DNA of 64,000 nucleotides from Riptortus pedestris (GCA_019009955.1 CM032233.1:62753501-62817500), one strand, 5' to 3'; positions 22,482 to 34,000 are shown, numbered from the stretch's first letter. Notes: a model not told the origin generated them from the letters alone. Numbers and translations: made by a program.

Positions 22482-22960
22482 GGCCTCGTAATCTTGATGG
22501 TGTCATTGTACGTATTTTCGTGTATCACACGCAGAAATCGGTTAATGAAAACAATATTTGGCATTTACGGTTGGGATAAAGTGGTTCCTGATATAACGGC
22601 TTATGCATATATGACGTGAGTCGGAGCGGGGGTTTAGTCTGGGCTGAAAACTAGACAATTCTAATATCTCCGTTAATACTAAAGATAGATAACAAATGTG
22701 TATAACCATATTTATAGTAAATTGTATTTTCAAGAAGATTGGTTCTATACTATGTTTCGATCCGACGTATAATAACGGATATATTTCGAATTTTCGAAAT
22801 TCCCCCTCTAAACCCTTCCCCCTCTCCCACTGGTCCCGATGTAAGCCATTAACGAACTCGAGCTTTAGTTTTGTATGAAACGCTTATATATGGAATAAAC
22901 ATTTGAGGAAATGTTTCGGGAATCCCGTCTTGAGTACGACCTCAATAGCTGAAACGGAAA
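22482..22960 (-). mobile_element. HLE fragment lacking microsatellite and 3' end
   Basis: Reversed core (CTAATATCTCCGTTAATACT; CGATCCGACGTATAATAACG; CAGTGGGAG-like C-rich part) joined directly to the reversed 5' block (CCGTCTTGAGTACGACCTCA). There is no TA tract. Confidence 0.75.
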
Positions 22961-23129
22961 GTGTTAATGGCTCTACTTAGGAAAATTTCGTGTCCCACAT
23001 TGTCGATTTAAATCTAGATAATTATGTTTGTGAGCCCCCTCCCCGAACTAATTAATACTTAATAAATTTAATTATTTAAATATTCTTAAATATTGGTTCT
23101 CTCGTTGTCGTAGAATAGTTATTTATTAT

Positions 23130-23250
23130 ACAAGTGACGAAAGTAGATCATTTTACAACTCGAGTGAAACGTTTACCCACACGAGCGAAGCGAGTGTGGT
23201 AATTTCACGAGAGTTGTAAATTCTACTTTCGTCACGAGTGTAATATTAAA
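23130..23250. repeat. Palindromic element with GAGCGAAGCGAG centre
   Basis: Arms GTGACGAAAGTAGATCATTT and AATTCTACTTTCGTCACGAG pair over about 50 bp around ACACGAGCGAAGCGAGTGTG. MITE-like. A second, perfect short palindrome (TCACTTTCTTCA-CTTG-TGAAGAAAGTGA) lies at 23640-23668. Confidence 0.75.
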
Positions 23251-24244
23251 TTTTTTCTGTAATCATGTAATACATGATCAGATCTAACCAGAATATGAAC
23301 ACAATTAGGTTGTTGTGATGATTATGGTATGTTGTTGGTAGGTTATCGTATAACAATCATGCTTCATGATTGTGAAAGGTTATAAGCATAGTTATGAAAC
23401 AACTAGTGATGATTGTGAAGTAGTGCAGTTATAAACAAGTGCAGGTTATAAACAAGGAAGGTAATTATTATTATATTTAAATTTTAAAATATATTGATTA
23501 TTTCCACCAATAATTCATTCACATTTCAATTTATTTTGTTAAAATAAATTCTTACGATGTTAAGAAACATTTAAAAGCATTTAATTCCAACTTCAAATTA
23601 TTTTTTAATTTGTACTTATTACTAATTAAGAAGGCAATTCACTTTCTTCACTTGTGAAGAAAGTGATTACTTCCTTCACTCTATTGCAAAATGTTTCACT
23701 TTCTTCACTCATTTCAGTTTAGTAATGTTACCATTATTCAACGATTACAGAAAAATGAATTTTGTCAGAACTTGTAAATTTTGCCAGTGACCCTAAATTG
23801 AATTTGAATAATGTATTATTTTGAAATAAGGCATAATGCCGCAAGAGCTCGTTAAATAAAGTATTAACAAGTTCGAAATAATTTTGTTAAAGCTCGTCTT
23901 GGATATTATAGTTATTATCATTTGAACTAATAAATGAGTAAGCGGTTTTCCTTATTTTCTGAAAACTAAAAATACCGCACTTATTTTCCCATATAATTTA
24001 CATTATTGACACAAACATTAGAATCCTTGTAAACTTTAAGACTACAGGAACTCCTGTTCATTATTTACTTCTGAAAATTTCAACGAAATCGTTATTATTA
24101 GTCTTCAAACATTCCGAGAGGAGTGGACGTGGTTGTTTCAACTATTGTTTCAATGACTGTGGGGCGTTTCGCCAGTAAACCTGAATATATGACCCTTAAA
24201 TTTTAGTGTTTTATATGAGTCCACAGATTGACAAATCATCTTAT
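23251..24244. other. AT-rich sequence, nothing identified apart from a short palindrome
   Basis: Aside from the palindrome at 23640, no gene or known repeat is visible. Confidence 0.45.
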
Positions 24245-24401
24245 AGGTAGTAGGGACTTTTTTTACATTAGCCCCGCATTTCAAATTAGGTTATAATGAC
24301 ATGATTTTAGAAATACTTCTGAGATGTTAGTTTAATAACTGTTACAATTTATTACCTTCGACAGCTGTTTCAGAACGTTAGTCGCATCGATATTGATAAA
24401 C

Positions 24402-24791
24402 ATGAATCTAATTCAGCTCTCGAGTGCTTTTTCAAGTGAATCAGAGGCTTTGAAATTTTACCAGGATTTCTGGATTATTCACAGAAAGAGGACCTGCACT
24501 AATGGACATTACATGAAGTTGTATAGTACAGGTGATGTATGCCCCAGATGGAGGTGCAATAAGTTGAGTTGCAGAAATGAAGTCAGCGTCTTTAAGGACA
24601 CTGGGGCACATACACAACGTGTGGAATCATTGTGGTCCTCACCAAAACGTAGAAATAAACGTGAATGTGGAACAAGGAGAACAATGGTAGACTCCTACAT
24701 ATGTGAGTTCGTCTGGCGAAGAAGGCATCAGAACGATGACTTATTTAATGCAATATTATCAAGTATGAGGGTTTATTGGCCACCAAAATAA
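24402..24791 (+). pseudogene. Merlin transposase with internal deletion
   Basis: From ATG 24402 (MNLIQLSSAFSSESEALKF) the frame runs through the N-terminal zinc-binding part (CTNGHYMKLYSTGDVCPRW, NKLSCRNEVSVFKDT). It then jumps directly to the family's C-terminal block GAHTQRVESLWSSPKRRNKR, ECGTRRTMVDSYICEFVWRR and a stop at 24789-24791. The central part, which in Merlin transposases holds most of the DDE catalytic core, is missing: 130 residues here against roughly 280 in complete proteins. The reading frame stayed open across the deletion. The product could bind DNA at most and cannot be catalytic. The same deletion is present in the second copy at 25610. Confidence 0.92.
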
Positions 24792-24792
24792 T

Positions 24793-25609
24793 AGAGTAAG
24801 GAAGTATGAATAAGAAAATAGAAATAATATTGGAAAAATTAAGGTTGCAATTTATTGAAGAAATGTTGGGAAAGGCAAATCATTCTAGGTTTCACTCTAA
24901 TTACAAGAATCTCGATGTAATTTTAGGTAGTAATAGTTATTTGAACAGCAATAATAGTTTACATTTCACAAGCCTTATAATGAAAGCAAGGGGGGAAATG
25001 TTAAATCTGAATTATTCAGTATGTAGAACTGAAGGCCTACGGCTATGCTCCTTATGTAATATGAATGAATTAGAAAATACATATCATTTTATAGCAGTAT
25101 GCCCAGTGCTTAGTGAATTTAGAAAACAGTTCCTTGGCTCATCAAAATTTAGCCAAAATGAATTTATTTTGTTTTTGAATGGCAAAGATTGGCAGGCCCT
25201 TTATAAATATCTATGTGTTGCACAGAGATATAGAAAGTTACTAGTAGCTGAGTATAATGGATAAGTTTTTCTATTTATTATTTCTTTTTTTTCTTTTTAT
25301 TTGTAAATAAATATTAATAATTAGTTTATTTTTTTTGTTGTTTTTTAAAGATATAAATCTTATAAAAGATTATTTGTTTTATTTAGAATATTGTAATATT
25401 ATGTTTATATATCTATTAGCAATAATCAATCATGCTGATTAATATTTTAGTAAATAATGGCCGAACTCAACAGACGGACTTATGAGTCCATGTTTTAGTA
25501 TGTTATATATAATATAAGGAAATATATTATTATGATAACTTAATTGCATATTCCACATGTAAATTATTTCAAATTTAAAAATAAACATCCTTTATTATTA
25601 CTATTATTA
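24793..25609 (+). mobile_element. 5'-truncated LINE inside Merlin
   Basis: Begins abruptly after the Merlin stop codon. It codes for a LINE C-terminus (24806-25264), has an AT-rich 3' part and ends in a (TTA)n-like tail (TTTATTATTACTATTATTA, 25590-25608). It is flanked by two copies of about 306 bp of Merlin sequence (24487-24792 and 25610-25918). Confidence 0.75.
24806..25264 (+). pseudogene. LINE reverse transcriptase C-terminal fragment
   Basis: A frame of 152 codons. The diagnostic part is LRLCSLCNMNELENTYHF with IAVCPVLSEF, a C-X2-C-X9-H-X4-C knuckle as at the C-terminus of many non-LTR reverse transcriptases. It follows the usual thumb-like region (FTSLIMKARGEMLNLNYSV) and precedes a short tail ending RYRKLLVAEYNG. 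Polymerase motifs are absent, so only the end of the protein was copied, as expected of 5'-truncated insertion. No stop interrupts it, suggesting a fairly recent insertion. The clade cannot be set from this piece. Confidence 0.8.
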
Positions 25610-25918
25610 AGAGGGCGTGCACTAATGGACATTACATGAAGTTGTATAGTACAGGTGATGTATGCCCCAGATGGAGGAGATGCAATAAGTTGAGTTGCAG
25701 AAATGAAGTCAGCGTCTTTAAGGACACTGGGGCACATACACAATGTGTGGAATCATTGTGGTCCTCACTAAAACGTAGAAATAAACGTGAATGTGAAACA
25801 AGGAGAACAATGGTAGACTCCTACATATGTGAGTTCGTCTGGTGAAGAAGGCATCAAAACGATGACTTATTTAATGCAATATTATCAAGTATGAGGGTTT
25901 ATTGGCCAACAAAATAAT
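25610..25918 (+). repeat. Second copy of the deleted Merlin transposase segment
   Basis: Repeats 24487-24792 with about eight substitutions and one 3-bp insertion (GGAGATGC for GGTGC). It carries the same internal deletion (FKDT joined to GAHTQ). A TGG to TGA change creates a stop after YICEFVW. After it the normal Merlin 3' region continues to the right terminal repeat. Confidence 0.9.
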
Positions 25919-26095
25919 GTTATTTTTGTTACGGTTTTATACTTGTAATAAATGTGGTTCAGTTTCTCTTAAAACTTTCTTTTATCAATGTTTATAATAG
26001 TTTATTAGTAAGAGTTTTATCACTGGTATTTCTAAAATCATGTGAGTTAACCTAATTTGAAATGCGGGCCTAATGTAAAAAAGACCCAGGTAGTG

Positions 26096-27146
26096 TACTA
26101 ACTTTATGAATCCCACGTCCAGAGGACTGGAACCTGATTATGCCCGTTTTTTCGGTCGCCCATTAATTTGTTTTAGTGGTCGCAGGATGTTAGTATGGAA
26201 ATAAAATTTGACATTTATTGTTCTTTTTCGAGTTTCAGAGAACATTCGGTGAACAAGTCTTTTGGACTATTTAAAAATCTCGAAAAGCCGGAGGGTGAGC
26301 ATATGTATGACTTAATGTTTGTCACTATTTGCCTCGTGATAAAATGCTGATGAAATCTACATGACGTCTGCTGTGTGTGTTCATAAATCTTTTACTCTGA
26401 AATTCATAACGTTTGGTCGCGTTGACATGAGCAGAATTGCATTATAATAATTGATATGTGAAATATCAGAAAAACTGTTACATAACTTTCAAAATATCTC
26501 TAGGATATTGAAAAATAAAATTTCTGGTTTGTTATTTGTCGTATTTAAGTTGTCAATAATTGAATGAGTATCGCCTGAAGTTTCTTATGACAACCTTGAA
26601 GAGCCATTGATCCATTTTGAAAAATCCTTGGAGGAATATTACCTAAATTTGAAATTACCCACTAAATTTGGGTAGGTCTCCGTTGGAATAAATAAATTGT
26701 GACTCGGGTTATTAGAATTTATTATTTTGAAGGGAACTTAAATTTACATTTTTTTTTTTAAATTTAGTTTGCAAATAATAAAATTTCCTATATTTTCCAA
26801 ATTGTTTGCAGCGTAATACAACTAATAATTAGTATGACCAAATGAATCAATGAATACATCTCTCATTTTGTTTCATTACTTTGTAAGAGCAATTCCCCGG
26901 GCTTGACGGGTGGAGTTCTTTGGAGACTTCCAAGAAATAGTCGAAACGTCCTTATTAAAAATTTCAATATCCTTTGATGTTTAGTTAGCCATTGTCAAAA
27001 AATACTCCATCAATATTAATTATTAGTTGTACTATGTTTAAACAATTTCGATTACACGCAGAATACACAAAAAACGTATTATTTTGTTTTGCTATTCAAA
27101 TTTTGTTAAAATTAAATCCTTCAAAATTACTGCTAATTAATACTTT
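26096..27146. other. AT-rich unique sequence, nothing identified
   Basis: No repeat, gene or RNA gene recognised. Confidence 0.5.
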
Positions 27147-27390
27147 AATACTGAAAATTTAGGGCTCGGGTTGGCCGTGCGAGTTAGGGCGTTGGTCCTA
27201 ATATCGCGTGGTAGAACTAGAGTGGCGGGTTCGATTCCCGCCCTGGGCAGTGGAAATTTATTTAGTGACGGACTCATTGAATAAACTCCTTGTGCCCACC
27301 CTGGCTAGAAAAGGGTGGGGACCTGTAGATAACCCGTCCCGATTATCCTAGTGGATGTAAAATAAAATGAAAAAAAAAATACTGAAAATT
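27147..27390 (+). mobile_element. tRNA-derived SINE with target duplication
   Basis: Head resembles a Leu/Ser tRNA: GGTTGGCCGTGCGAGTTAGG (A box region) and GGGTTCGATTCCCGCC (B box). The body has CCTGGCTAGAAAAGGGTGGG and CTGTAGATAACCCGTCCCGA, then an A tail. A 13-bp direct repeat AATACTGAAAATT flanks it (27147-27159, 27378-27390). Copies at 54862 and 59551 define the family. Confidence 0.92.
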
Positions 27391-28424
27391 GGATATTTTT
27401 TTTATTTGAAAGAATTATCTTGTAAGAAAAGTAGTCATAAAAACATGCTTAATCAATCATCGGTTCTATTTTTAGTAAAACAAATATTACAGAAGTTATT
27501 TTCATTTATTATCGAAGATCTACAATATTGGGCTTTCATTATGAGGAAGAGACGGAATTGAATATGAGATGTTATCTCACATAGCCTTCTGACCTTCTTT
27601 GTATCACTCGTGTAGTGAGGATTTGCCTTTGTGAATGTATTATTGATGAGTATTTTAGCCGCGCACGCTGAGTATCAGCTTAGTTTTCGGAGTACCTGCA
27701 TCTGGAAATTGTTTTTTTGGTCATTTTTAATAATAATATAATATTTAGTAAGCCTGGATTAATCTACTGTCATTTAATACTTTTTGGAACTATGTGGAAT
27801 GATGATTTATGCTGTGTAAAAAAAGCACACTCTTAAATACAGTGCTCTTGAAAAGATTTTGTTACTCTGATATCGTCGTTAGATAATTTATATTTATTTT
27901 TAATGTATGCAGTGAAATTATTCATCACTATTTAAACCTGGCATATATACATATATGTCAGCTTTAAATATTGAACATTCTAACTGGCCATTGCTGAAAG
28001 GGATGCTATGCACGCATAATCTGTGATTAACCTAAATATCGACCGGGGTCATTAATAGCTCTCAATGAACCAAGTACAGTGCAACCTTTCATTCAAGTTC
28101 ACATTTATTCATGTTTCTCATTCTCTTCACAGTAACTTATATTTCACATTATTTCTCCTAAAGCTTGACACTCAGATGATTTTTTTTAATTTTTCTGTTC
28201 CTATTTTAATCCAACAAAATTAATAGTTCTAAAAGAGGGAGATGAGGTTTGTGAAGTAATTTTATGCAATCCTAAAAACCGGGATATAATTCCATGAACT
28301 ACTTGATATTAAATTTTTTATGATTTCAATCCTTATTTGAGCTTTTAAAAGCTTATATGGAGGAAAAATGTTTAAAGGAAAATTTGAGCTTACTTTTCAT
28401 TCTTCCCTGAATATAAACTAAAAA
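27391..28424. other. AT-rich unique sequence, nothing identified
   Basis: No supported gene or repeat. Confidence 0.5.
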
Positions 28425-29092
28425 TAGGTCCGTCACGCAGGGACTGCGTAAACTAAGGAAATTTCCTACGTGCTGGTATTACACTCTAATGATCTCATCT
28501 CACCACATATTTCTATGTAAAAAAACTGATGAGTAGAAAAGATGATTTAATGAAGACTGAAAACAAGAAAGTACAAAATTTGAGTCCGATTTCACCAAAT
28601 AAAAAATATGATCTTCAGTGTTGATTGAAACGGTTGAATATCTAGTATGGCATAGATTAAATAAACAAAGGCTGAAAACTGAAAAATGCAAATATATCGT
28701 AAATAATATTCAAGATAAGGAATACATGTATATAACAATATTTATAGTACATTTAATGTGCTATTAGATTGATTCTATACATTTTTTAGATACGACGTAC
28801 ATTAACGGAGATATTTTGAATTTTCACAATTCTCCTCCTTTAAACCCCCCTCCCACTGGTTCGATTTCAGCCGTTACCGAACTTGATCTTTCTTTTTACA
28901 TAAAACGACTAAATATCGACTTTGGTAACGATTAAACAATAATTGCGACTGCTAGAGCGGTAACAAACAAATGTTTATACAGTTTTGAACGGACCTCATT
29001 TTCGCCATATCCTCAGGTAGGGTCGATGGAAAATCGAAAATCGCGTCATGAGTATGACCTCAATAGCTGATTTCCCTTATGGGAAATCTGCT
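28425..29092 (-). mobile_element. HLE copy, type D
   Basis: Reversed 3' end (AAAAATAGGTCCGTCACGCA), type-D segment (GTGCTGGTATTACACTCTAA; ATTTCTATGTAAAA), core, 5' block with almost no TA tract, and 5' end GGGAAATCTGCT at 29092. The next base begins another HLE unit. Confidence 0.85.
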
Positions 29093-29385
29093 AAAAATCC
29101 AATTACTTTGGTTAATATGCATGAGAAATATATACAACATTTATTGGTAATTAAATTTACCAAAAGATTGACTCTACAGAATGTTTCGATCCCACTCATA
29201 ATAAGAGAGACATTTCGAAATTCTCCTCTAACCCCCCTCCCACTGGTCTGATTTCAGCTCTCAACGAACTTCGTATTCAGTTTTACACAAAACATTTAAA
29301 TATCGGTGAACATTTGAAGACATTTTTGGAAAATCGCATCATGAGTTTAAGCTCAATAGCTGATTTCCTTTAAGAGAAATCTGCA
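29093..29385 (-). mobile_element. Short HLE unit in tandem
   Basis: Runs from AAAAATCCAATTACTTTGGT (reverse of the ...ACCGAGATATTTGCATTTTT region) to a 5' end GAGAAATCTGC at 29384. It has the core and 5' block but no (TA)n, middle segment or hairpin, and abuts the type-D copy head to tail. Confidence 0.75.
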
Positions 29386-30119
29386 ACAATAGATAAATAC
29401 TATCTATTATGTTTAAATCAGACGAGTGTTATACATTTCGACAATACTGAACTTAATCATACTTTTTTAAGGGCGATTGAAAACATTTTTATGACTTGAC
29501 ACAGACTACTAAAGAAAATGCAGAGCAACTTTATTTCTTTACCTAGATTCTTCACTAACATAATTACGGGTTAGGAACTACCGTAATTCGCATCGTTGAT
29601 AACACAATCTGTGTATAAACAAATGGTATATAATCTTCAGGTATTCGTAATCGAATGTATCCTGACTGTGAAACACATGATAAATCGAATTTAAATAAAT
29701 GATGTTAATACCAATTGGTGAATAATTAATTAATAATAATCATAAACGAAAATGACGAGAAACACGTCCGCGTTATGCGAAGCAACTTTACTTTTATTTT
29801 TAAAACTATGTAGAATACGAAGTAATTACATTTATAATTTTGTAAAATTATATAGGAACTAATCTGTACACTATTGAACTTCAATTATATATTAAAAATG
29901 TGAGAATAGCATAAATTAATCAGTAGCTTTATTAAAGCAAATTACGAGGGCTCTTTGTCTGATAATTTCTTCGCTCCAATTAATACCGTCCTTCTTTTTT
30001 ACGTTGAAAATTATTTATAGGGGGACTCCTGAACTTATCTCTTCCTTCTCTCTTAAGATATTAGGGCTACTAAACGTCAACTTTAACCTTTAGGTTTTAC
30101 ATTGATGAGAGGTTGGATG
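29386..30119. other. AT-rich unique sequence, nothing identified
   Basis: No supported feature. Confidence 0.5.
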
Positions 30120-30720
30120 GTGTAAATAGGAATATTGGAGGAGCGCGTGTTAAGGGATGCGAATCGACTCGTTGGACGGTGATCCTGGTTGACGTAAAGC
30201 AGTGACGTAGTCAAGGTAATACCTCGCTCAACCCCCAGAGAGAGATATGGATTATTCGGACCTTGGCCGCCTTCCTTGTCTAATCGTTAGCCCTCCTTCC
30301 CCCGGCCCCTAGCTTCCTCTCTCCCTTATCACAGCCAACGTCCTTTCAACCCCCCTTCCCCCTATCACCCCTCTCGCTTTTACCTTAAGCGAGACAACCA
30401 ACTACAAACCTATTATCATACAAAACACAATAAAAAAAAAGTCGCTCTTGTAGGCACTGCGTATTCTAAGCGCGTTTCCCACAATGTACTTCCTTGGTAC
30501 TTTTATCAAAGGCCAGGCCAGGCGCAAGTCGAGAAACTGTTGCGTCACTGCAATTACGCCTGAAGGTCGTCTTATATCACCCTCAATTCCACGTTTCCTC
30601 CTGTCAGCGCATAATGACAGAGACATTGGCGATTTTATGTACTTCCTATTCCGTGAAGCCCCACCAGTCCGCTACGCATTAACCAACATAGATATCAGTT
30701 ACTCATGAAACGTTAAAAGA
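30120..30720. other. GC-rich block with an HLE-like end
   Basis: Unusually G+C-rich and, between 30250 and 30380, C-rich on the plus strand (CCCCCGGCCCCTAGC). At 30441-30482 AAAAAAAAGTCGCTCTTGTA, GGCACTGCGTATTCTAAGCG and CGTTTCCCAC resemble a reversed, diverged HLE 3' end. Three overlapping open frames of 62-74 codons follow (30402-30708), so no single one can be chosen. Origin unknown. Confidence 0.4.
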
Positions 30721-30801
30721 TTCAGATTTGAAACCAATGCTACCAATTATATATAGAAGTAAAGGGTTAGATCCACCATTATAAATGATACTGCTGTCAT
30801 A

Positions 30802-30979
30802 CCTGTCGGTGGAGACCGTCATCACTGGATGATGGTCGAGTACAGCTGGCAAGCGCTTGTGCTGGCAAAAGTTGTACTGAGTATAACTTTTGACGGGCTT
30901 GAAGATGGTGCCATCGAATCGAAAGCGCTTGCCAGCTGTACTCGACCATCATCCAGGCATGACGGTCTCCCCCGACAGG
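30802..30979. mobile_element. Palindromic MITE flanked by TA
   Basis: About 60-bp arms: CCTGTCGGTGGAGACCGTCA with GATGGTCGAGTACAGCTGGC, mirrored at the right end. The loop contains TGGCAAAAGTTGTACTGAGT and TCGAATCGAAAGCGCTTGCC. TA on both sides (30800-30801, 30980-30981) suggests a Tc1/mariner-type mobiliser. No coding capacity. Confidence 0.8.
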
Positions 30980-31173
30980 TATAGCAACAATTATATATAC
31001 ATATAAAATGTGTTTCCTTTTTTGTTCGGGGGTAGAATGCCTCCTAAACATGATTTATTGTAGTTTAAGAGACAACTATGAGGACACTATTGCGGAGTGT
31101 GCTGTTACTAGGGGTAGTAGATCCACATTCGTTACCAGTTCGATGCATGGGCAAAACCGAAGCGCTTAGCATA

Positions 31174-31272
31174 TCTCTCTCTCTCTCTCTCACTCACGCG
31201 CTCGCTCTCTCTCTCTCTCTCTCACTCTCTAGCACTCTCACTCTCTCTCGCTCCCTCTCTCTCACTCTCTCA

Positions 31273-31316
<44 letters not shown>

Positions 31317-31385
31317 CCCCTCTCTCTCTCTCTCTCTCTCCCCCCTCCCTCTCTCTCCTTCTCTCTCTCTCTCTCTCTCTCCCTC

Positions 31386-31442
<57 letters not shown>

Positions 31443-31563
31443 CCCCCTCTCTCTCCCCTCTCTCTGTCCCCCCCCCCTCTCTCTCCCTCGCCCCCTTCCT
31501 CTCTCTCGACCCCTCTCTCGCCCCCTACCTCTCTCTCTCTCTCCCTCACCCTATCCCTCTCTC
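31174..31563. repeat. Long (CT)n polypyrimidine tract
   Basis: Nearly 390 bases of C and T on the plus strand with C8-C9 interruptions. Leu/Ser and Arg/Glu frames through it are artefacts of the repeat. Confidence 0.95.
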
Positions 31564-33059
31564 CCGACTATAGTAGGAACTGAATGAATTTTCGATAGCC
31601 AAAACTATGGATAGTTGAAGCCCCCGGAAGGTTCCAATCGAATTTGGGGTTGGAATTTCTGCCAACATCATTTCGTGACACGTATTCGAAAAAAATAGGA
31701 ATTAAATTCAATATTGGGACTTTGATCGTGGAGAACATGTTGCAACCAGGAAGAAACAAAGCTACGAAGACACTTTTGTGCAAAGTAGATGTACTGGTTC
31801 TACTGGTGATCTGATGGTTGGATGGTCTAATATAATACTATTTATTACTTTATTAGGACTCTGGATATGTTCTAATAAATAGTAGGGGAACTAGTCATAG
31901 ACGAATTGATCTTCTTCGATGTGTGTATGGGAAGGGATGAGCGGCAGAGAATGCTTTAAAAGAAAATATGCACTCCATACAATCATACTTCAAATTGAAT
32001 GAAAAGAGTGCTTAATTGTATGAGGAGAGAACATGAACCTTAATTACTCGAGAAAATGCTGAAGTATTTTCAAATATAAGTGCCAGAAGTTTTATAAGGA
32101 CTTCAGACACCTAAGGGTTTTATTAAGTGGATTTAATTTAGTCAAGATGGGCATGGAAAATTTACAGAAAATGCACACATCAGGGGTATACTTACCACGT
32201 AGTAAGATATGCTAAATTGATGAAATATATGTTCTCCTAGAGTCTGCAGGTAATATCATTATCAGGGAGCACGTTTGACTGGTCAATTATAGAAAACATC
32301 AAATATGTCTGCTGAATGGGGAAAAGCGAATAACGGCCCTATAAATAAAACGGATATGAAATTTAAACGTGTAAAATTAAAGAGTAACCCAAAGCCCTAA
32401 CCGATTCTTTTAGTTACTCTCTTTCGGTGAGGAAACTGATATCATACTAGATGGGTTTCGTCCTGGAGGATTCATCTCAGTTCACCTCTTTTCTTCAGGT
32501 TAAATGTTGGAGAAAACCTGTAGGTACGAATTTGACCAGCATCACAGCTTATTTGGGGGATAATAATGCAGTTTGAATAGCCTAATGTAATGGCTAAATG
32601 ATTTTTGAATGTAGCTGGTTTAAGTACTTGGGAGTGCCAAACCATTGCTATTGCTGATTTCCATTTGCATCGTATAAATATTTTATTTATTTTTAGTTGT
32701 CCTATAATTTCATTTATTAATTTTTATTATACGTTGTTTTAAATTTATTGATTCATTTCAATTATTCTAGATTATATTTCCACAACCTACTCTAACCTTA
32801 TGTTAACAATGTATAAAGAAATAGAAGAATAGCATGGTAATCAATATGAGGAAAATGTAGGTAGTCCCAGAGAGCGTTACATAGAGCAGATAACCTGTCC
32901 TTTTCCAGGGTTACTGGAGAACAATAGTATGGAATGAGATGTTTAATGAGAATGTTCAAAGGGAACAATTACATGACCTGCAATAAGGGCTTTTGGTATA
33001 AGGGAGTCTCTAGGAAGGCAAAAGTGGAAAGCTAAAAGCAGTTATCAAACGAAGTTTTT
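31564..33059. other. Mostly unique sequence, no supported gene
   Basis: Minus strand 31568-31800 is open for about 75 codons (contains RNSNPKFDWNLPGASTIH), without splice borders or recognisable family. Nothing else identified. Confidence 0.4.
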
Positions 33060-33141
33060 AGCAGATTTCCCTTAGGAGGTCGTACTCATTTAAATGCCCA
33101 TCGATCCTCCTGGGTAGGATGACGAAAATGAGATCCGTTCA

Positions 33142-33195
<54 letters not shown>

Positions 33196-34000
33196 GTTAA
33201 CGCTCTATTTTTGTTTGTTCGTTACCAAACTCGATATTTAAACGTTTTATGTAAAAAGACAGATCAAGTTCGTTATCAGCTGAAATCGGACCAGGGGGAG
33301 GGGGGGGTTTAGAGGGGAGGACTTTCGATAATTTGAAATATGTCTGTTACTATGCGTCGGATCAAAACATTATATAGAACCAATCTTATTGCAAATTAAA
33401 TGTACTATAAATATTGTTATATACATTTATTCTCTATCTTGAATATTAACCGAGATATTTGCATTTTTCAGTTTTCAGCCTTCAGTAAACCCCCACTTCT
33501 ACTCCTGTTACATAAACAATACTCTGTTATGTAATAAACCACATTATTCGAAGCTTAAATACCATAAATTGTTTTCATGAGACCTTTATTATACGAGATA
33601 AACGCAAATATGTTATGGTGACCTCCCTCCCACTTCTTAAGTTCTGGGACTACTAAAATTTGATTGATTGAGATAAAAATTATTCTGATCCATTATAAAT
33701 TGCAGTACTAGATATAGTAAATAGTTTTCAATAAAATTAAGATGTTATATTCTGATATATTTCAGTAATTGTTTCTCTGTCCTGTGAGAAGTTGGCACAC
33801 CTGTTTGTTTACTTTTCAGGTGCTTCCCGCCTGGAGGTTTCTTATTATCGTTTGTATTTATTCACTTGATGTTAACGGTTTTATTGTGTTACCACTATGT
33901 AGATTTATCTATTGTCAAACGTCACGAGGGAAATCTGCTTAGTTTACGGAATCCTGCGTGACGGATTTTTTGTTACTAGGGAGAAATGGAGAGTTCACTG
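33060..34000 (+). mobile_element. HLE copy, type A, with 3' extension
   Basis: Full element from AGCAGATTTCCC with (TA)n at 33146-33194, core, type-A segment and GGGAAATCTGCTTAGTTTAC. The hairpin is broken (ACGGAATCCTGCGT). After GACGGAT and T's it continues with GTTACTAGGGAGAAATGGAG and AGTTCACTG (33971-34000), also found after the copy at 35363. Confidence 0.9.

Larger units (their letters stand above)
24253..26087 (+). mobile_element. Merlin (IS1016/ISXO2-like) transposon, defective
   Basis: Inverted terminal repeats of about 64 bp: left GGGACTTTTTTTACATTAGC, right as reverse complement GGGTCTTTTTTACATTAGGC, both continuing GCATTTCAAATTAGGTTA and ATGATTTTAGAAATAC. Flanked by an 8-bp target duplication AGGTAGT(A/G) at 24245-24252 and 26088-26095, as known for Merlin (8-9 bp). 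Contents: transposase remnant, LINE tail, second partial transposase copy. Length 1835 bp. Confidence 0.92.

Noticed and set aside
27160..27260. tRNA gene
   Set aside because: Good B box and tRNA-like head, but no clean cloverleaf, and the sequence continues into a SINE body with A tail and target duplication.
31078..31587. 169-codon frame rich in Leu and Ser, and the Arg/Glu frame opposite
   Set aside because: Produced by the CT dinucleotide tract; no non-repetitive coding part.
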